Of a DNA stretch of 64,000 nt, positions 24,945 to 35,482 are shown one piece after another (the first letter of the stretch is position 1; every line of letters begins with the position of its first letter). The stretch is from positions 186,001-250,000 of the forward strand of contig RWJK01001707.1 of the NCBI GenBank assembly GCA_004335835.1. Reading direction: 5' to 3'. Source of the stretch: Scenedesmus sp. ARA3. Its lineage: Eukaryota > Chlorophyta > Chlorophyceae > Sphaeropleales > Scenedesmaceae. Under the pieces are notes generated by a model, which worked only from the letters and a program-made list of their open reading frames with translations, had not been told where the DNA came from and ran no database searches. The translations under genes were made by a program, and so were the position numbers.

Positions 24945-25840
24945 GCCTGCTTAACGTGTAATACTTCAGCGCTGAGTGTGTCTATGCAGCACCACAGCAA
25001 GAAAGCAAGGGGCTGACGAGCGGCAGAGAGTCACACTAGCCGGAACTGCAGCGTGCAGGCTACACGGAGTGAAACAATATAGCATCCATTACGTCGAGAC
25101 CATGTGCCATGCAGCCGGTGACAACAGGCCCATATGAACTGTGCACGCTTATGACAGCTTCAGTTGGCCGGTCACTGCCAGGTTTTGGGCCAGTTCTTCG
25201 CCGTCCATGATGCAGAAAGACGGCGTATGTGCGCAAAAAAACCCTACGTTCAACAGCTGTCTGCCGCCTGTGATGGGACCCAGGTACCTGCCGTAAGCAA
25301 GGGCAAGAAGCGCACTGGGCTGACGTAATCTTTGCAAGGGGGCCACGCTGCCACGTTCAAAACATGACCAAGACTGTTTTTTCTCATGTAAACTATGGGG
25401 GCTAAGGGACAGCACCCAGTGTACTGAGCCCACCATGACCATCGCTGACAGGCCCTTCAAGGGCTGGCGGCCAGCCCGGCAGGCTGGAGCAGTGCCAGCA
25501 ACAGCATGCAGTCCTGAGATGTTGCTCACTTGACACGCCTGTTTTGGTAAACCATACTGGTAGGAATTTCCAACGACACACGTTATGTATGGCCCAAGAT
25601 GCCTGCCAAAGGGATACATACTATGCCGCATAGTATCGGATAGCACTCAGTGACTGGGTGACCCAGACTCTCAGATCTGAGAGAGGTTGCCACTGGCCCT
25701 GAGGACCAATCAAAGCGTCCATAGTATGTATCCGTTTGTGAACCGATACCGGCATGCCGCTGCGCAGCGCAGGCCTGATCCTGGCACAGCTGGGCTTGTG
25801 AGCTGTGGTGGCCACCATGGCATATGCCATGTGTTGTCTG
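24945..25840. other. Upstream region of CPR, with palindrome cluster
   Basis: First part of the intergenic space between divergent CPR and the hexose transporter. No gene seen; open frames here have no recognisable motif. It contains nested inverted repeats at 25612-25733 just before the MITE. Confidence 0.45.
25612..25733. repeat. Nested inverted repeats
   Basis: GGATACATACTATG at 25612-25625 is matched perfectly by its reverse complement at 25720-25733. Inside the loop lie the perfect 16-bp palindrome CTCTCAGATCTGAGAG (25668-25683) and a near-palindrome CTGGGTGACCCAG. Confidence 0.8.
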
Positions 25841-26601
25841 CAGGGTTGCTCAATACGCCCTTTCAGGCAGCGTATCACGTATTTGAAACGTATGATACGT
25901 TGTACGAGGCAGAATACGCCAAAAATACGCCGTTTACAGTTGGAGGTTGACGTATTGGTCAAAGCCCCGTACCCAAGTGACAACTGACGGCTCACAGCAT
26001 AGCGCACACCACGTATTAGCAACCAAGTATGATTTCATACACATAATTACTACTTAAACCTAGCTCGGAAGCGATGTTGTGGCTTCCAAGCGCCCCTCGG
26101 CTGATCAGCAGCAGCTGCCCAAAGTCGTACAGCAGTGTGATCGATTACGTCAACATATCATCGTTCAGCACAGCAATGACAACAACAAAGCCAGCTTGTT
26201 TAAGCTTTCAACAGGGCACATGCTGCTACGTGCACTTGCTGCAGGGGATGTTCATCTGTCAGTCACCAGCAGCCCCGTCACCAGCAGTCCCATCACGTGG
26301 TTGTGTGCGCGCGTGAGCCAAGTTGTAGCTGTATCATTGTGACAGGCTGCCTCAACCAAGTGCAAGAGGTGGTTCTTTTTGAGTTGTGTAACATCATGAA
26401 CGTCCTAGGACATGCAGGCTGACGGCGGCGCTGCCGCAATGGCTGCAATACTGCAATGCAGTGTCAACCGTGTCATGGGCTAACCACAGCACACCATGTA
26501 CTGGCGCGTATTTGGGCACGTATCAACACTCTCCGGGCAGCGTATTGCGTATCGCGTACTGCGTATCCAATACCATACGTATTGCGTATTGAGCAACCCT
26601 G
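25841..26601 (+). mobile_element. Complete non-autonomous hAT-type MITE, 761 bp
   Basis: Perfect 18-bp terminal inverted repeats CAGGGTTGCTCAATACGC (25841-25858 and 26584-26601) are flanked by an 8-bp target-site duplication GTTGTCTG (25833-25840 and 26602-26609). A CAGGG terminus with an 8-bp duplication is the hAT superfamily pattern. The subterminal regions are dense in CGTATT/AATACG motifs in both orientations, possible transposase-binding sites. There is no transposase frame. A second insertion of the same family is split between 17049-17697 and 36207-36352. It lies between divergent CPR and the hexose transporter, ending 483 bp before the transporter start. Confidence 0.93.
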
Positions 26602-27084
26602 GTTGTCTGTTGTAGTTACAGCGCTTGAGGGCCTTAAAGGAAGCAGTTGCTGCGACACAAACGCCGTAAAAGATGGTGGAATTTGCCTGGAATTCTACTA
26701 TCGCAGAGGTATGCAAATTGCCATCAGCTCAGCAGGCCGTACAGGCAACATCATGATCACCGGCCCAGATGTACATGTCTTTGCCGATCACCGTCCAAAG
26801 AATAGCCCCATGCCACTGCGATCAGCAGAAAAGCTAAAAATGTTTGTGAACTTGTGTACACGCGGTTTATCGATGATCGCATCACTAGCCTGTTCCCGCT
26901 TCTGCCAACTCAGCAGCTCACTCTAACGGTGTCATTCCTTGTGCCAACAGAGGCTCCGCTCTGAGACTATTTACAACGCCAGTACCAAACATATTCAACT
27001 TGTAAGCAATCTCTACTGATGAGAAACACGCGAGACTTGAGTAGCAGCACAAACTTGGCGTTGTGTCACAGACAGCTCTCGGTA
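26602..27084. other. Upstream region of the hexose transporter
   Basis: Between the MITE and the transporter start. Likely promoter and 5' UTR; no gene seen. Confidence 0.5.
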
Positions 27085-30010
27085 ATGGCTGGTGGTGCGA
27101 TATTATCTGGACCTGGTGGCAGGTCATCACAATATAACAGGGGCAGGATCACATTCTCCGTCCTGCTCGCATGTTTCGTGGGTGCCTGTACTGGACTGGT
27201 GTTTGGGTGAGCTGCGATCCGAGCAGCATGAACCGCAAACAGCAAGAAATATCTAAGAAGGCGTGCCAAGAGAATATCACGGTCTAAGCAGGCATAGCCG
27301 GGACTCAAAGCCGGTCAAACATGCACGGATGCAACTTTGCACTCACCCAATCGCTGCTGCTCGCAGTTACGATATTGGTATCGCTGGAGGGGTGATTTCG
27401 TGAGTGTATTATGGCAATCAGTGATGACTCAAATGCATTTGTCCCGCTGTCATGTGGGAGCAACAGCAGTCAGGCGGCCTGTGGTGTCTGCATGCAGTAG
27501 GTGGAATTAATGCAGGCAGGGATGCTCACAGCCTGCACAGCAAGCAATAGCTGATGAACGTGTTCTGTTGCTTATGTATGTACTGTTCTGCACCAGGTAC
27601 CCTGATTTCCAGCGGCGCTTTTTCCCCCAAGTAGGTGCACGGCCCTTTTCAGGTGCCAGATTGGCGGCGTGCGTGTTTATGCCTATCGCCCGGCGCATGC
27701 ACAGCTGCATAGCTGATCATCCACACAGGCGGCTAAAGCGGATCTAGGCTGATAGATTTGAGCAGAGTGCTTGGCCTGTAAAAAACAATCACCCTTACCT
27801 GCTGGCAGCCATGGCACCTTGTCAGGCTACTCAAACGGGCGCGAAGGAGCCTGCAGCTCGAACTTCTCCCTGCCAGTCATGCCTGCTGGATGCTTTTCAG
27901 CACATCAGCACTTGATGTCAGCCTTGGCACCTGCCAGCCCACTTGGTTGATGCTGTTGCTCTCCCGTGCAGGTGCCCCAGCACCATGCTGAAAAGCACCC
28001 CGTTTGCCAGTCTGTGCCCGTCCTACACCCTATTGACAACCTTTCTATACCTACATGTGGTTTAGTGTCTCATGCAGGTGCTGGAACACCACGCTGACAA
28101 GCACGCCTTCTGAATGTACAACGACCCGCTGCTGCATCTGCTGCCAAGACATGCGAAAACCTCCTATCAAATAACCACAAGCACTTACAGCCTGACCACC
28201 CCCCCCCCTCCCCGCCTTCTCTGCAGGTGCTGGAGGTCGCTGACGAGGACGCCTTCTGCAAGGCTGCAGCTTTTGGAAAAGCTGTTTGTTGGACCCCCCC
28301 CCCTCCCTCCCGCTGACTGCATGTTTGTACTGCCTTTGCCTCCACACAGGTGCTGGAGGCCCATGCCGACAAGGACGCCTTCTGCAAGTACAACGACCCG
28401 CTGCTGCAGCTCTTTGTCAGCGTGCTGTTCCTGGCGGGCATTGTGGGCGCATTCCTGGGCTCCTTCACCGCCAAGCAGTGGGGCAGGCGGCCCACCATGA
28501 TGCTGGGCGGGCTGTGCTTCCTGATCGGGGCCGTGCTGATGGCGCCGGCGGTGCACGTGGCCATGCTTATCATCGGGCGCGTCGTCATGGGGCTAGGTGA
28601 GCTGCACGAGGACTGGGCAGAGGCTGTTGCTGCTGCTGTGGGTAGCTGTTAATTGATATGTGTCCATGGTCATCTCTTAAGCAGTTTCTATTGGTAGAGA
28701 GGAGGTAGAAAGCTGTGCTGGCAGCTGCACGTATCAAATCACACCCTGACGTATGGACAGGTATTGCAATCGAGCTAAGCGTTTGGAGGGTTAACATTCT
28801 GCACCGCACTGTCCTGCTCTGCACTGCATGTCTTAATTCATAAGAGCCTTACCCAAAGCCAGCAGCTGCTATAGCTGATACACAGGGCGCTGACCTACAA
28901 CCTGCTCTGCTGCTGTGTGCTGTCTGTTGTGTACTTTGATGCGTAGGCATGGGCATCCGCGTAATGTGTGCTAGGCAAGCAGCTTTGTGAGATGACAGAA
29001 TGTGCTGCTGTGCTTTTTGTGGTGCTGCTGGTTGCTGTCACTCGCAGGCGTGGGCATCTGCGTGATGTGTGGGCCGCTGTTCCTGTCGGAGCTGGCGCCC
29101 TACCACCTCAGGGGTGCTTTCAACACACAGTTCCAGGTACGCTGCACGTGACGGCACACCAAGAGCTCACACCAGAGAACGCCGGCTCCACTGGGTGTGG
29201 TAGCAGCATGTCGTTCTTAGCCCTTCCTCGCTTGTGGTGTGACGCAACTCAGAACGCCACACATCTGGAGGTAACAAGGCTGATCCACTAACAGCCAAAA
29301 GGACAATTACTTGTGTTCAGCAACCACTAAGCACTGCTCCCAGTAACTGCTGCCCCTTTCCAAGATTCATCAACAGCTGTTCATCACCATAGGCATCTTG
29401 GTGCCACTTGCTGCTGACACCCATATTACAACACTGCCCCTGTTGCTGCTGCTCTCTCTGACCGCCCCGCCCGCAGCTGTTCATCACCATCGGCATCCTC
29501 GTCGCGCAGTGCATCAACTACAGCAACCAGAACTACGAGTGGGGCTGGCGGCTCAACCTGGGGCTGGCCGGGCTGCCCGCGGCGCTGCTGATGGTGGGCG
29601 CGGCGCTGGTGCCAGAGACGCCCGCCCACCTGGTGGAGGTGGGGCGCGAGGAGCAGGGGCGGCAGGTGCTGCGCAGGATCCGCGGGGCGGAAGGTATGAA
29701 GATACCGTCAGAGTTCAATCATTACATGGCTTCAGGTGGAGCCGAGTACATGCAGAGCAGCAGGGATTGCAGCTACAGCAGCAGCGGCAGCAGCCGCAGC
29801 AGCCGCAGATTGAAAGGAGTAGGCAGTCAGCCACTGCTGCTCCGCTTGCTGCACTTCTACAGTAGAGGGTGTGTGCTGCCCCTTAACATCAGTGAAAGTT
29901 GTGTACGCAATTGTCTGTGTGCCTAATGCTGCTGTTGCCCTCTGCAGACATGAAGGCGGGACATCAGCAATGTTGCTGTGTGCTGCAGAGTCTGTGTACT
30001 CGTGTCTCCC

Positions 30011-30043
<33 letters not shown>

Positions 30044-33000
30044 CACTGCTGCTGCTCAATCAGTGCTCGCTGCTGTGCAGACGTGGAGGTGGAGCTGCAG
30101 GACACTAAGGACGCTGCCGCCTGCTGCTGTTTTAGCGCTGCGCCTTTCTGCCGTTGCCTGTTCGCCATTTCCACGATGCTGTATGCAGATGATATGGTGC
30201 TCATGGGTTGCTGTACACTGCTGTCAGGAAGAGCTTGAATGCATGCTCAAGATTGTGGATGACATTTGCAACCAAATGGGTATGTGTAATAATGAGAGAG
30301 GATAGTTACATGTGGGTCCTGGCACCATCTTGGATGGTATGAGCCACAACAGGTTGAACACACAGGTCTGAGACCAGAAAAGGAGAGTGAGCACCGTAAA
30401 ACACACTGCACACCCTTGAGCACCAAACCTTTAATGCCAGCAAGACAGAGTTGTTGGCTCTGGCACCATCATGTGATGGCTCGCTGCCGCAAGGCGTGCA
30501 GCTGTCTGGGGGTGTCGCAAGCCATGTGCCTAGCTTCAAGTGTCTGGGTGGCATTGTGGATACAACCACACTTGTGAGCAGAAGTATGTGCCTGCATAGG
30601 TAAGGGCAAATGCAGGTTTGCGCAGATGCAAAGACTCTGGGGAATAAAGAACATGTCTGTGAGTGTGAAGATGCGCTGCTGCAATGCTCATGTGTTGCCA
30701 ATCTCATGTTTGCCATTGAGACATGGGCTTTGACTAGACAGCAGACGGAGAGCCTTGGGTGTGTACTTTCTAGCTGCTTGCGGCAGCTGTTATGTGTGTG
30801 GCTCTCCGATAGACAGTCTGGTGGATATCAAGAAGCAGTGCCGCACAGTCAGCCTGGCACATCACCTTTCAGCGGCTCGCCTGAGGTGGCTAGGTCATGT
30901 TGTGCGCATGGATGAGGGCAGGATGCCCCATGTTGCTTTGTTTCTGCAATGCATGGAGCGGCTAAGCGGCCTAGGGGCAAGCCCCCAGTTAGGTGGCAGG
31001 ATTGTGCACAAGCAATCTGCAGCAGCTAGGATTCCCTCATCAAATGGATGGCCTGCGGTGTTACTGTCACATGAGGGGTGCATGGCGGTCTATGGTCTAA
31101 CGGGGTTTCACACCCTGATGCTGTGGGGGCTCCTGTGCAGGCCCCGTGCTCCAACTCCCCCTCTACGCAGCAGCAGCAGCAGCCACTCTTAAGACAGCAG
31201 GGCCTGCAGCAAATGTACCCGGCTTGTAACGAGCCGTCTATGATTGTTGGTGTGGGTTGGCAGTGCCCCTGTGGAAGGATTCATCCAACGCGGGAATGCA
31301 CTGACGCGGTGGTCCAGATCAGGCTATCAGTGACTGAGGTTTATGTCGGACCACAGATTGAGAGCCCTACCAAGCAAGTGCTTGTGTGTTCAAGGTTTTG
31401 GCCGTATCTGGCCCTGACTGGTGGGTCTGCACTCACTGGTCAGGAATCACCATAGGTGATTTGGGAGTGGCTCCCTTTCTGGGTTCACCCTTTGCTAGAC
31501 AAACGTGTACTTTGTTGTATTGTCGTTGTTGCCATTCTGGCTGACAATTCTTATTGGTGTTGTTAGTTTGGGTTTTTGTCCAGATATGGAGGTGGAGCTG
31601 CGAGATAGTACGATTGCTGAGCAGCTCCTCAGCAGCAAAGACGGTGCATTTCAAACAGTATGTACACCCAGGCCGCCCTGCTGCCTTTCATTGGCTTGCA
31701 GACGTGGAGGTGGAGCTGCAGGACATCAAGGACGCTGCCGTTGCTGCTCGCAGCACGAAGGTCAACCCCTGGCGCGCCATCTTCAGCCGCAAGTTCACGC
31801 CGCAGCTGGTCACCATCGTGGCGCTGCAGGTCTTCAACCAGCTGGACGGCATCAACAGCATCATGTTCTACGCGCCACAGGTGGGCGGAGATCATGGTCG
31901 TAGGTACACTGCAAATTTGCAGCAATTACTTTGTCCTGTTTGCAAGTGATTCAAGGCCAGCTGGGGGGGAACAACATCATCATGTTCACATGCCGCAGGC
32001 GAGCGCATAATGATGGCATGAGTGTCACACAGTTTTGTATGCATCTTCTGTTCTGTCTGCACGTAGTTAGTGCCTTTACTTGCCTGCACGGTAGTTGCAT
32101 CGCATCACGGCGCTCACCTGTGTGAACATTCTGCACGCCTTGCCCTGCAGCGCGCCGCTGATTCTTGGCTGCGCCAAAACCAAACAGCTCTTTGGCACAA
32201 TTGGCTCCGGCCGCCGCAAAGCCGTCAATACGCATGTCATCATGCGTGTATGCATACTCTTGCATCAGCATTGTAAAACTTCTTGCACGCCCTGCCCTGC
32301 CTGCTGCTGCTGCATACCTGTGCGACATCTATTACACAAACCACAAACAGCTGTTTGACGCGATGGGCTTTGGCCGTCGCAAGGCCCTCGTGTTGCACGC
32401 CATCATGTGCTGCTGCACAGTCAGGCTGCTCAAGGTGCCCCACCGTATGAATCATGCTGCCTCATGTCCTGCCGTGCTGCCTGCTGCTGCGTGCGCAGCT
32501 GTTTGACGCGATGGGCTCCGGCCGCCGTGAGGCCCTCATGACGCACGTCATCATCGGCGCAGTCAACGTGGCCACCACCTTTGTGGCTGTCTTCACCGTC
32601 GACTCGCTGGGCCGCACCTTCTGGATGGTTGAGGCCTCTGCACACATGATGGCCTGCGAGGTCATCATGGGTGTGCTGATTGCGCTCAAGATGGACCCGG
32701 TCACGGGCGCCATTCCGAAGGACATCACAGTTGGGCTGATCGTGGTGGTGTGCGTGTTCATCGCTGGCCACGCCTGGGGATGGTGAGCGCAGCAAGCGCA
32801 CACAGCGCCACATGCCTGTTAGGTGCAGCGACGGGGTGTGCCTGCCAGGCACGCTAGATGTCAAATGGCAGTTGGCTGACAGAACAGAGAGTCATGCAGA
32901 CAGTTGGCTACACATGTTACCGTGACTCAACACGTTGCGACAATGCAGCACCATGCGCAGCACTTTCTTTCATTGCCCTGCCCGCCGCTCTTCCTGTGTT

Positions 33001-34056
33001 GGCCGATTCTGTGCCCGTTTCTTCCACAGGGGCCCGATGCCATGGCTGGTGTGCTCAGAGGTGCAGCCGATGCACACGCGCGCGGCAGGCACTGCGCTGG
33101 CCACCATCGTGAACTTCATCCTCACCTTCATCATCGGGCAGTGCTTCCTGAGCATGCTGTGCTCCATGCGCTACGGCGTGTTCTTCTTCTTCGCGGGTGA
33201 GTGCTGCAGGAGGCTGCCTGCTGCGTCGTAGCATCAGCTGCCTGTAGCAGCTGGTTGCTTCTGGAAGTTTGCTGCCGCGGTGCTAGGCGGTGAGGCTTAC
33301 TGGGGTTTGGCTCGAATCCATTGTAACACATCAGGCTGATGTCATCAACCCTGTCACTTTGTGGCTTTGTGCCCAGCACCAGCTGCGTTCCTGGTGGTTG
33401 CCACACCTGCTGCTGGCATGTCAACAATACACCTGTTTGGTCCGGTCGCTGAAGTCCTGCCGTCCCGCTCTTATGCTGCAGGCTGGCTGGCATTCATGGG
33501 TGTTTACACATACTTCCTGGTGCCAGAGACAAAGGTGAACCAGCGCTGTGCAGACACGTTGATAGCAGGGTTGTCACATGAGTCAGCAACGCAGCTGAGG
33601 GCAGCCCCACATCATGCCCGATGTGTAGTGAATGTTGCAGCTTGCAGCACAGCTGTGTTTCTGCTGCGGGCAGGAAGTTTGCCTTCCTGTGCTGGGTCAA
33701 GGTGGTACCAGGTGCACATGCAGCTGCATGCTTCTCAGGTGTCACCTGTCACAAAATCCCTGCTTGCATGGCACACCAGCACTTTGATGTTTCATCACAG
33801 CCAACATCTGCCTCCGCCAAGTCACACGCCATCTTGTGCTGCTATTACCTCAAAACTACTCAAATAACAGGGAGTGCCAATCGAGGAGATCGAGTACAAG
33901 TTCCGCAACCACTGGGCCTGGGGCAAGCTCATGGCCAAGCACGACGCGGCCCAGGAGGCCAAGGTCGTGGACGACATCGCCGACGACCTCGCCGCCGCGC
34001 GCGGCACGTCGTCCTGCAAGGTGGACGTCGCAAAGAAGGGCAAGCCCGAGATGTAA
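27085..34056 (+). CDS. HUP/STP-type H+/hexose symporter (major facilitator superfamily)
   Basis: Twelve-helix sugar-proton symporter of the plasma membrane. Eleven exons: 27085-27206, 27367-27399, 27597-27630, 28350-28596, 29048-29136, 29477-29693, 31702-31880, 32499-32782, 33030-33196, 33482-33534, 33871-34056; 536 aa, the size of Chlorella HUP proteins. Motifs: first helix ending VFGYDIGIAGGVIS, KQWGRRPTMMLGG after helix 2, VPETPAHLVEVGREEQGRQVLRRIRG at the end of helix 6, QVFNQLDGINSIMFYAPQ in helix 7, VDSLGRTF, and VPETKGVPIEEIEYKFRNHWAW at the C-terminus. The substrate is inferred from the family. Introns 3 to 7 contain decayed copies of neighbouring exon ends, and intron 6 contains a LINE relic. 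It lies in the 18.4-kb contig whose placement is doubtful. Confidence 0.94.
27972..28010 (+). repeat. Exon echo: oldest copy of transporter exon 4 start
   Basis: After GTGCAG the segment reads VPQHHAEKHPVCQ against exon 4 VLEAHADKDAFCK. The most diverged of three intron-3 copies. Confidence 0.55.
28078..28143 (+). repeat. Exon echo: copy of transporter exon 4 start with stop
   Basis: Follows an intact ATGCAG acceptor. Reads VLEHHADKHAF, an in-frame TGA, then MYNDPLLHLL, against VLEAHADKDAFCKYNDPLLQLF in the true exon at 28350. The match covers about 66 nt. Confidence 0.85.
28227..28263 (+). repeat. Exon echo: second copy of transporter exon 4 start
   Basis: Follows a C-rich tract and CTGCAG. 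Reads VLEVADEDAFCK and then diverges. A matching C-run precedes the true exon (28293-28302), so the duplicated unit included intron sequence upstream of the acceptor. Confidence 0.85.
28947..28970 (+). repeat. Exon echo: copy of transporter exon 5 start
   Basis: After GCGTAG, 24 nt match the first 24 nt of exon 5 (29048) with three mismatches. Confidence 0.8.
29377..29403 (+). repeat. Exon echo: copy of transporter exon 6 start
   Basis: After CAACAG, 27 nt match the first 27 nt of exon 6 with four mismatches. The copy lies exactly 100 bp upstream of the true exon start. Confidence 0.85.
30081..30119 (+). repeat. Exon echo: near-identical copy of transporter exon 7 start
   Basis: Follows TGTGCAG. 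39 nt match the first 39 nt of exon 7 (31702) with two mismatches, then diverge. The LINE relic begins just after it, so this copy could also be a long target-site duplication. Confidence 0.85.
30150..31010 (+). mobile_element. Decayed non-LTR retrotransposon (LINE) reverse-transcriptase relic
   Basis: Frame-shifted pieces in order on the plus strand: the RT active-site motif MLYADDMVLMG (YADD at 30182-30193); the thumb-like FNASKTELLALAP and FKCLGGIVD (about 30429-30560); FAIETWALTRQQ (about 30711-30750); and RLRWLGHVVRMDEGRMPHVALF (about 30877-30945), the conserved C-terminal stretch of LINE reverse transcriptases. Endonuclease and 5' parts are missing and several frameshifts are present, so it is dead. 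It sits in intron 6 of the hexose transporter, in sense orientation. A Cys/His piece CPCGRIHPTREC near 31265-31300 may be part of it. Confidence 0.85.
31584..31619 (+). repeat. Exon echo: older copy of transporter exon 7 start
   Basis: After GTCCAG the segment starts ATATGGAGGTGGAGCTGC, against ACGTGGAGGTGGAGCTGC in exon 7, then decays. It lies 118 bp upstream of the true exon. Confidence 0.7.
31950..32000 (+). repeat. Exon echo: copy of the 3' end of transporter exon 7
   Basis: In intron 7, a segment with CAGCTGGGG, AACATCATCATGTTC and GCCGCAGGCG resembles the end of exon 7 (GINSIMFYAPQ) and its donor region. Confidence 0.6.
32188..32250 (+). repeat. Exon echo: first copy of transporter exon 8 start
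   Basis: After AAACAG, reads LFGTIGSGRRKAVNTHVIMRVC against LFDAMGSGRREALMTHVIIGAV in exon 8. The frame stays open. Confidence 0.85.
32351..32422 (+). repeat. Exon echo: second copy of transporter exon 8 start
   Basis: After AAACAG, the first 19 nt are identical to exon 8 and 10 of the first 57 differ. Reads LFDAMGFGRRKALVLHAIM in open frame. With the first copy and the true exon at 32499 it makes a three-member series. Confidence 0.88.
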
Positions 34057-35434
34057 CTTCGCGGTTCTTTCGAATGGGATATTTAAGTGAAGCTTGCAGC
34101 CTGCCGGGACCAAAGGGGTGCCTTGATTGAGTAGGAGGGGTGACAGCTGGCAGGCGCATTGCTGGAATCTGGGCAGTGCCAGCAGCTGCTGTGATGTTAC
34201 TAACTGAAAGCAGAGGGTCTCAGCATACGGCAAGGCCAGAAAGCTGCTGGTGTAGCAGAAGGGTTGTGTTTTGGGAAGTTCCTAGCTGGCAGGTGCTGGC
34301 ATCATCTGCTCTGGTTGCTGGCAGCCGCCATCAACTGCTGTGAAGCTCAATGCCACACCTTGGCGCCATGCAAGGACACACCATTAGTGCAAGAGGAGCG
34401 TAACCAGAATGGACAGCCATAGGTCTAGCTTGGTGGGGATCTTTGTGGCTGACATAGCTCCCACCAGGGAAGGCTGCTGTCGATTAGGGGTGACTGCATG
34501 ATGTCAAGAAGGTGAATAGCATATGCACATAGCAGCAGTCGCCCGCGTGCTAGGCATGCTACGGGGCGCGCAATGCAAGTTTTGACTTCTGCAAAGGCGA
34601 CTGTCTCAGCTGCTGGCACAAGGTGCTGCCGCAGAGGTTGTGTTCAAGTAGACACATGTCTATGCGGTTTACTGAATGTAGAGTGTGTGAGCACAATGCT
34701 GTGATGCACCTGCGCTTGTGCAACGTTTGCAGCGAGACATGCATGTGGCTGTACAGGCTTTTATGCCAATGCATTATCTAAAAGGTACGACACAGCTGTC
34801 CTTTACAACAGGCCCGTTGGCATGACAACATGCATGTGCTGCTGTGCTAGCCAGCTGGGCTGTCTGCTCAGCATTGCATGCAACAAGTTACATGCCGTCT
34901 TCTTAGTTAGCATGGTCCTTTCACCCTGCATGAGCATCCTATGGCTTTTGCTTGAGGCGCCCACTCCTTGTCACATGGCATATGTATAGTACGATTTTCA
35001 GCGTAGCTTACAACACCTAGTAGCCTGGACCATCCTCCTCCTCCCCTGCATGTAAGCTTGGTGTCATGCCACTGTACAGCTGTGTGGCTTGCATGCATTG
35101 TGCATCCTGCACTTGTGATTCACATCTGTACACAGACAGCCTGCTTTGTCAGGTGGTGTGACAAGTTACAATTTCTACAGCATCGCGGGCTTCTTCTGGC
35201 GCGCGTATGTAAAGAAAGAGGGTTATTGAGCCGAGACTCACGTCACTGTAACGTCGTGACAAACCCCCTACCATGAGTGCATTCGTGGCACGATGTCTGG
35301 GCAAACAACTGACACGGCCCAGGAGCCGTGCCGTCACATGCCACTTGTGCACCTGTAACACCTTGTTGATGGGTTGATGTTGATGGGTAACATGATGATG
35401 ACCTCATCATCATGCTATGGCTTAAATGGTAACC

Positions 35435-35482
<48 letters not shown>

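Noticed and set aside
25149..25646. Minus-strand open frame of 165 codons upstream of the MITE
   Set aside because: No recognisable domain, no codon or splice support, and it runs into the palindrome cluster.
29948..29975. Possible fourth echo of transporter exon 7 after CTGCAG
   Set aside because: Short, gapped similarity (ACATGAAGG...GGACATCAG); not convincing beside the two clear copies.
33310..33330. GGCTCGAATCC resembling a tRNA T-arm
   Set aside because: No matching acceptor, D or anticodon arms around it; it lies in a transporter intron.
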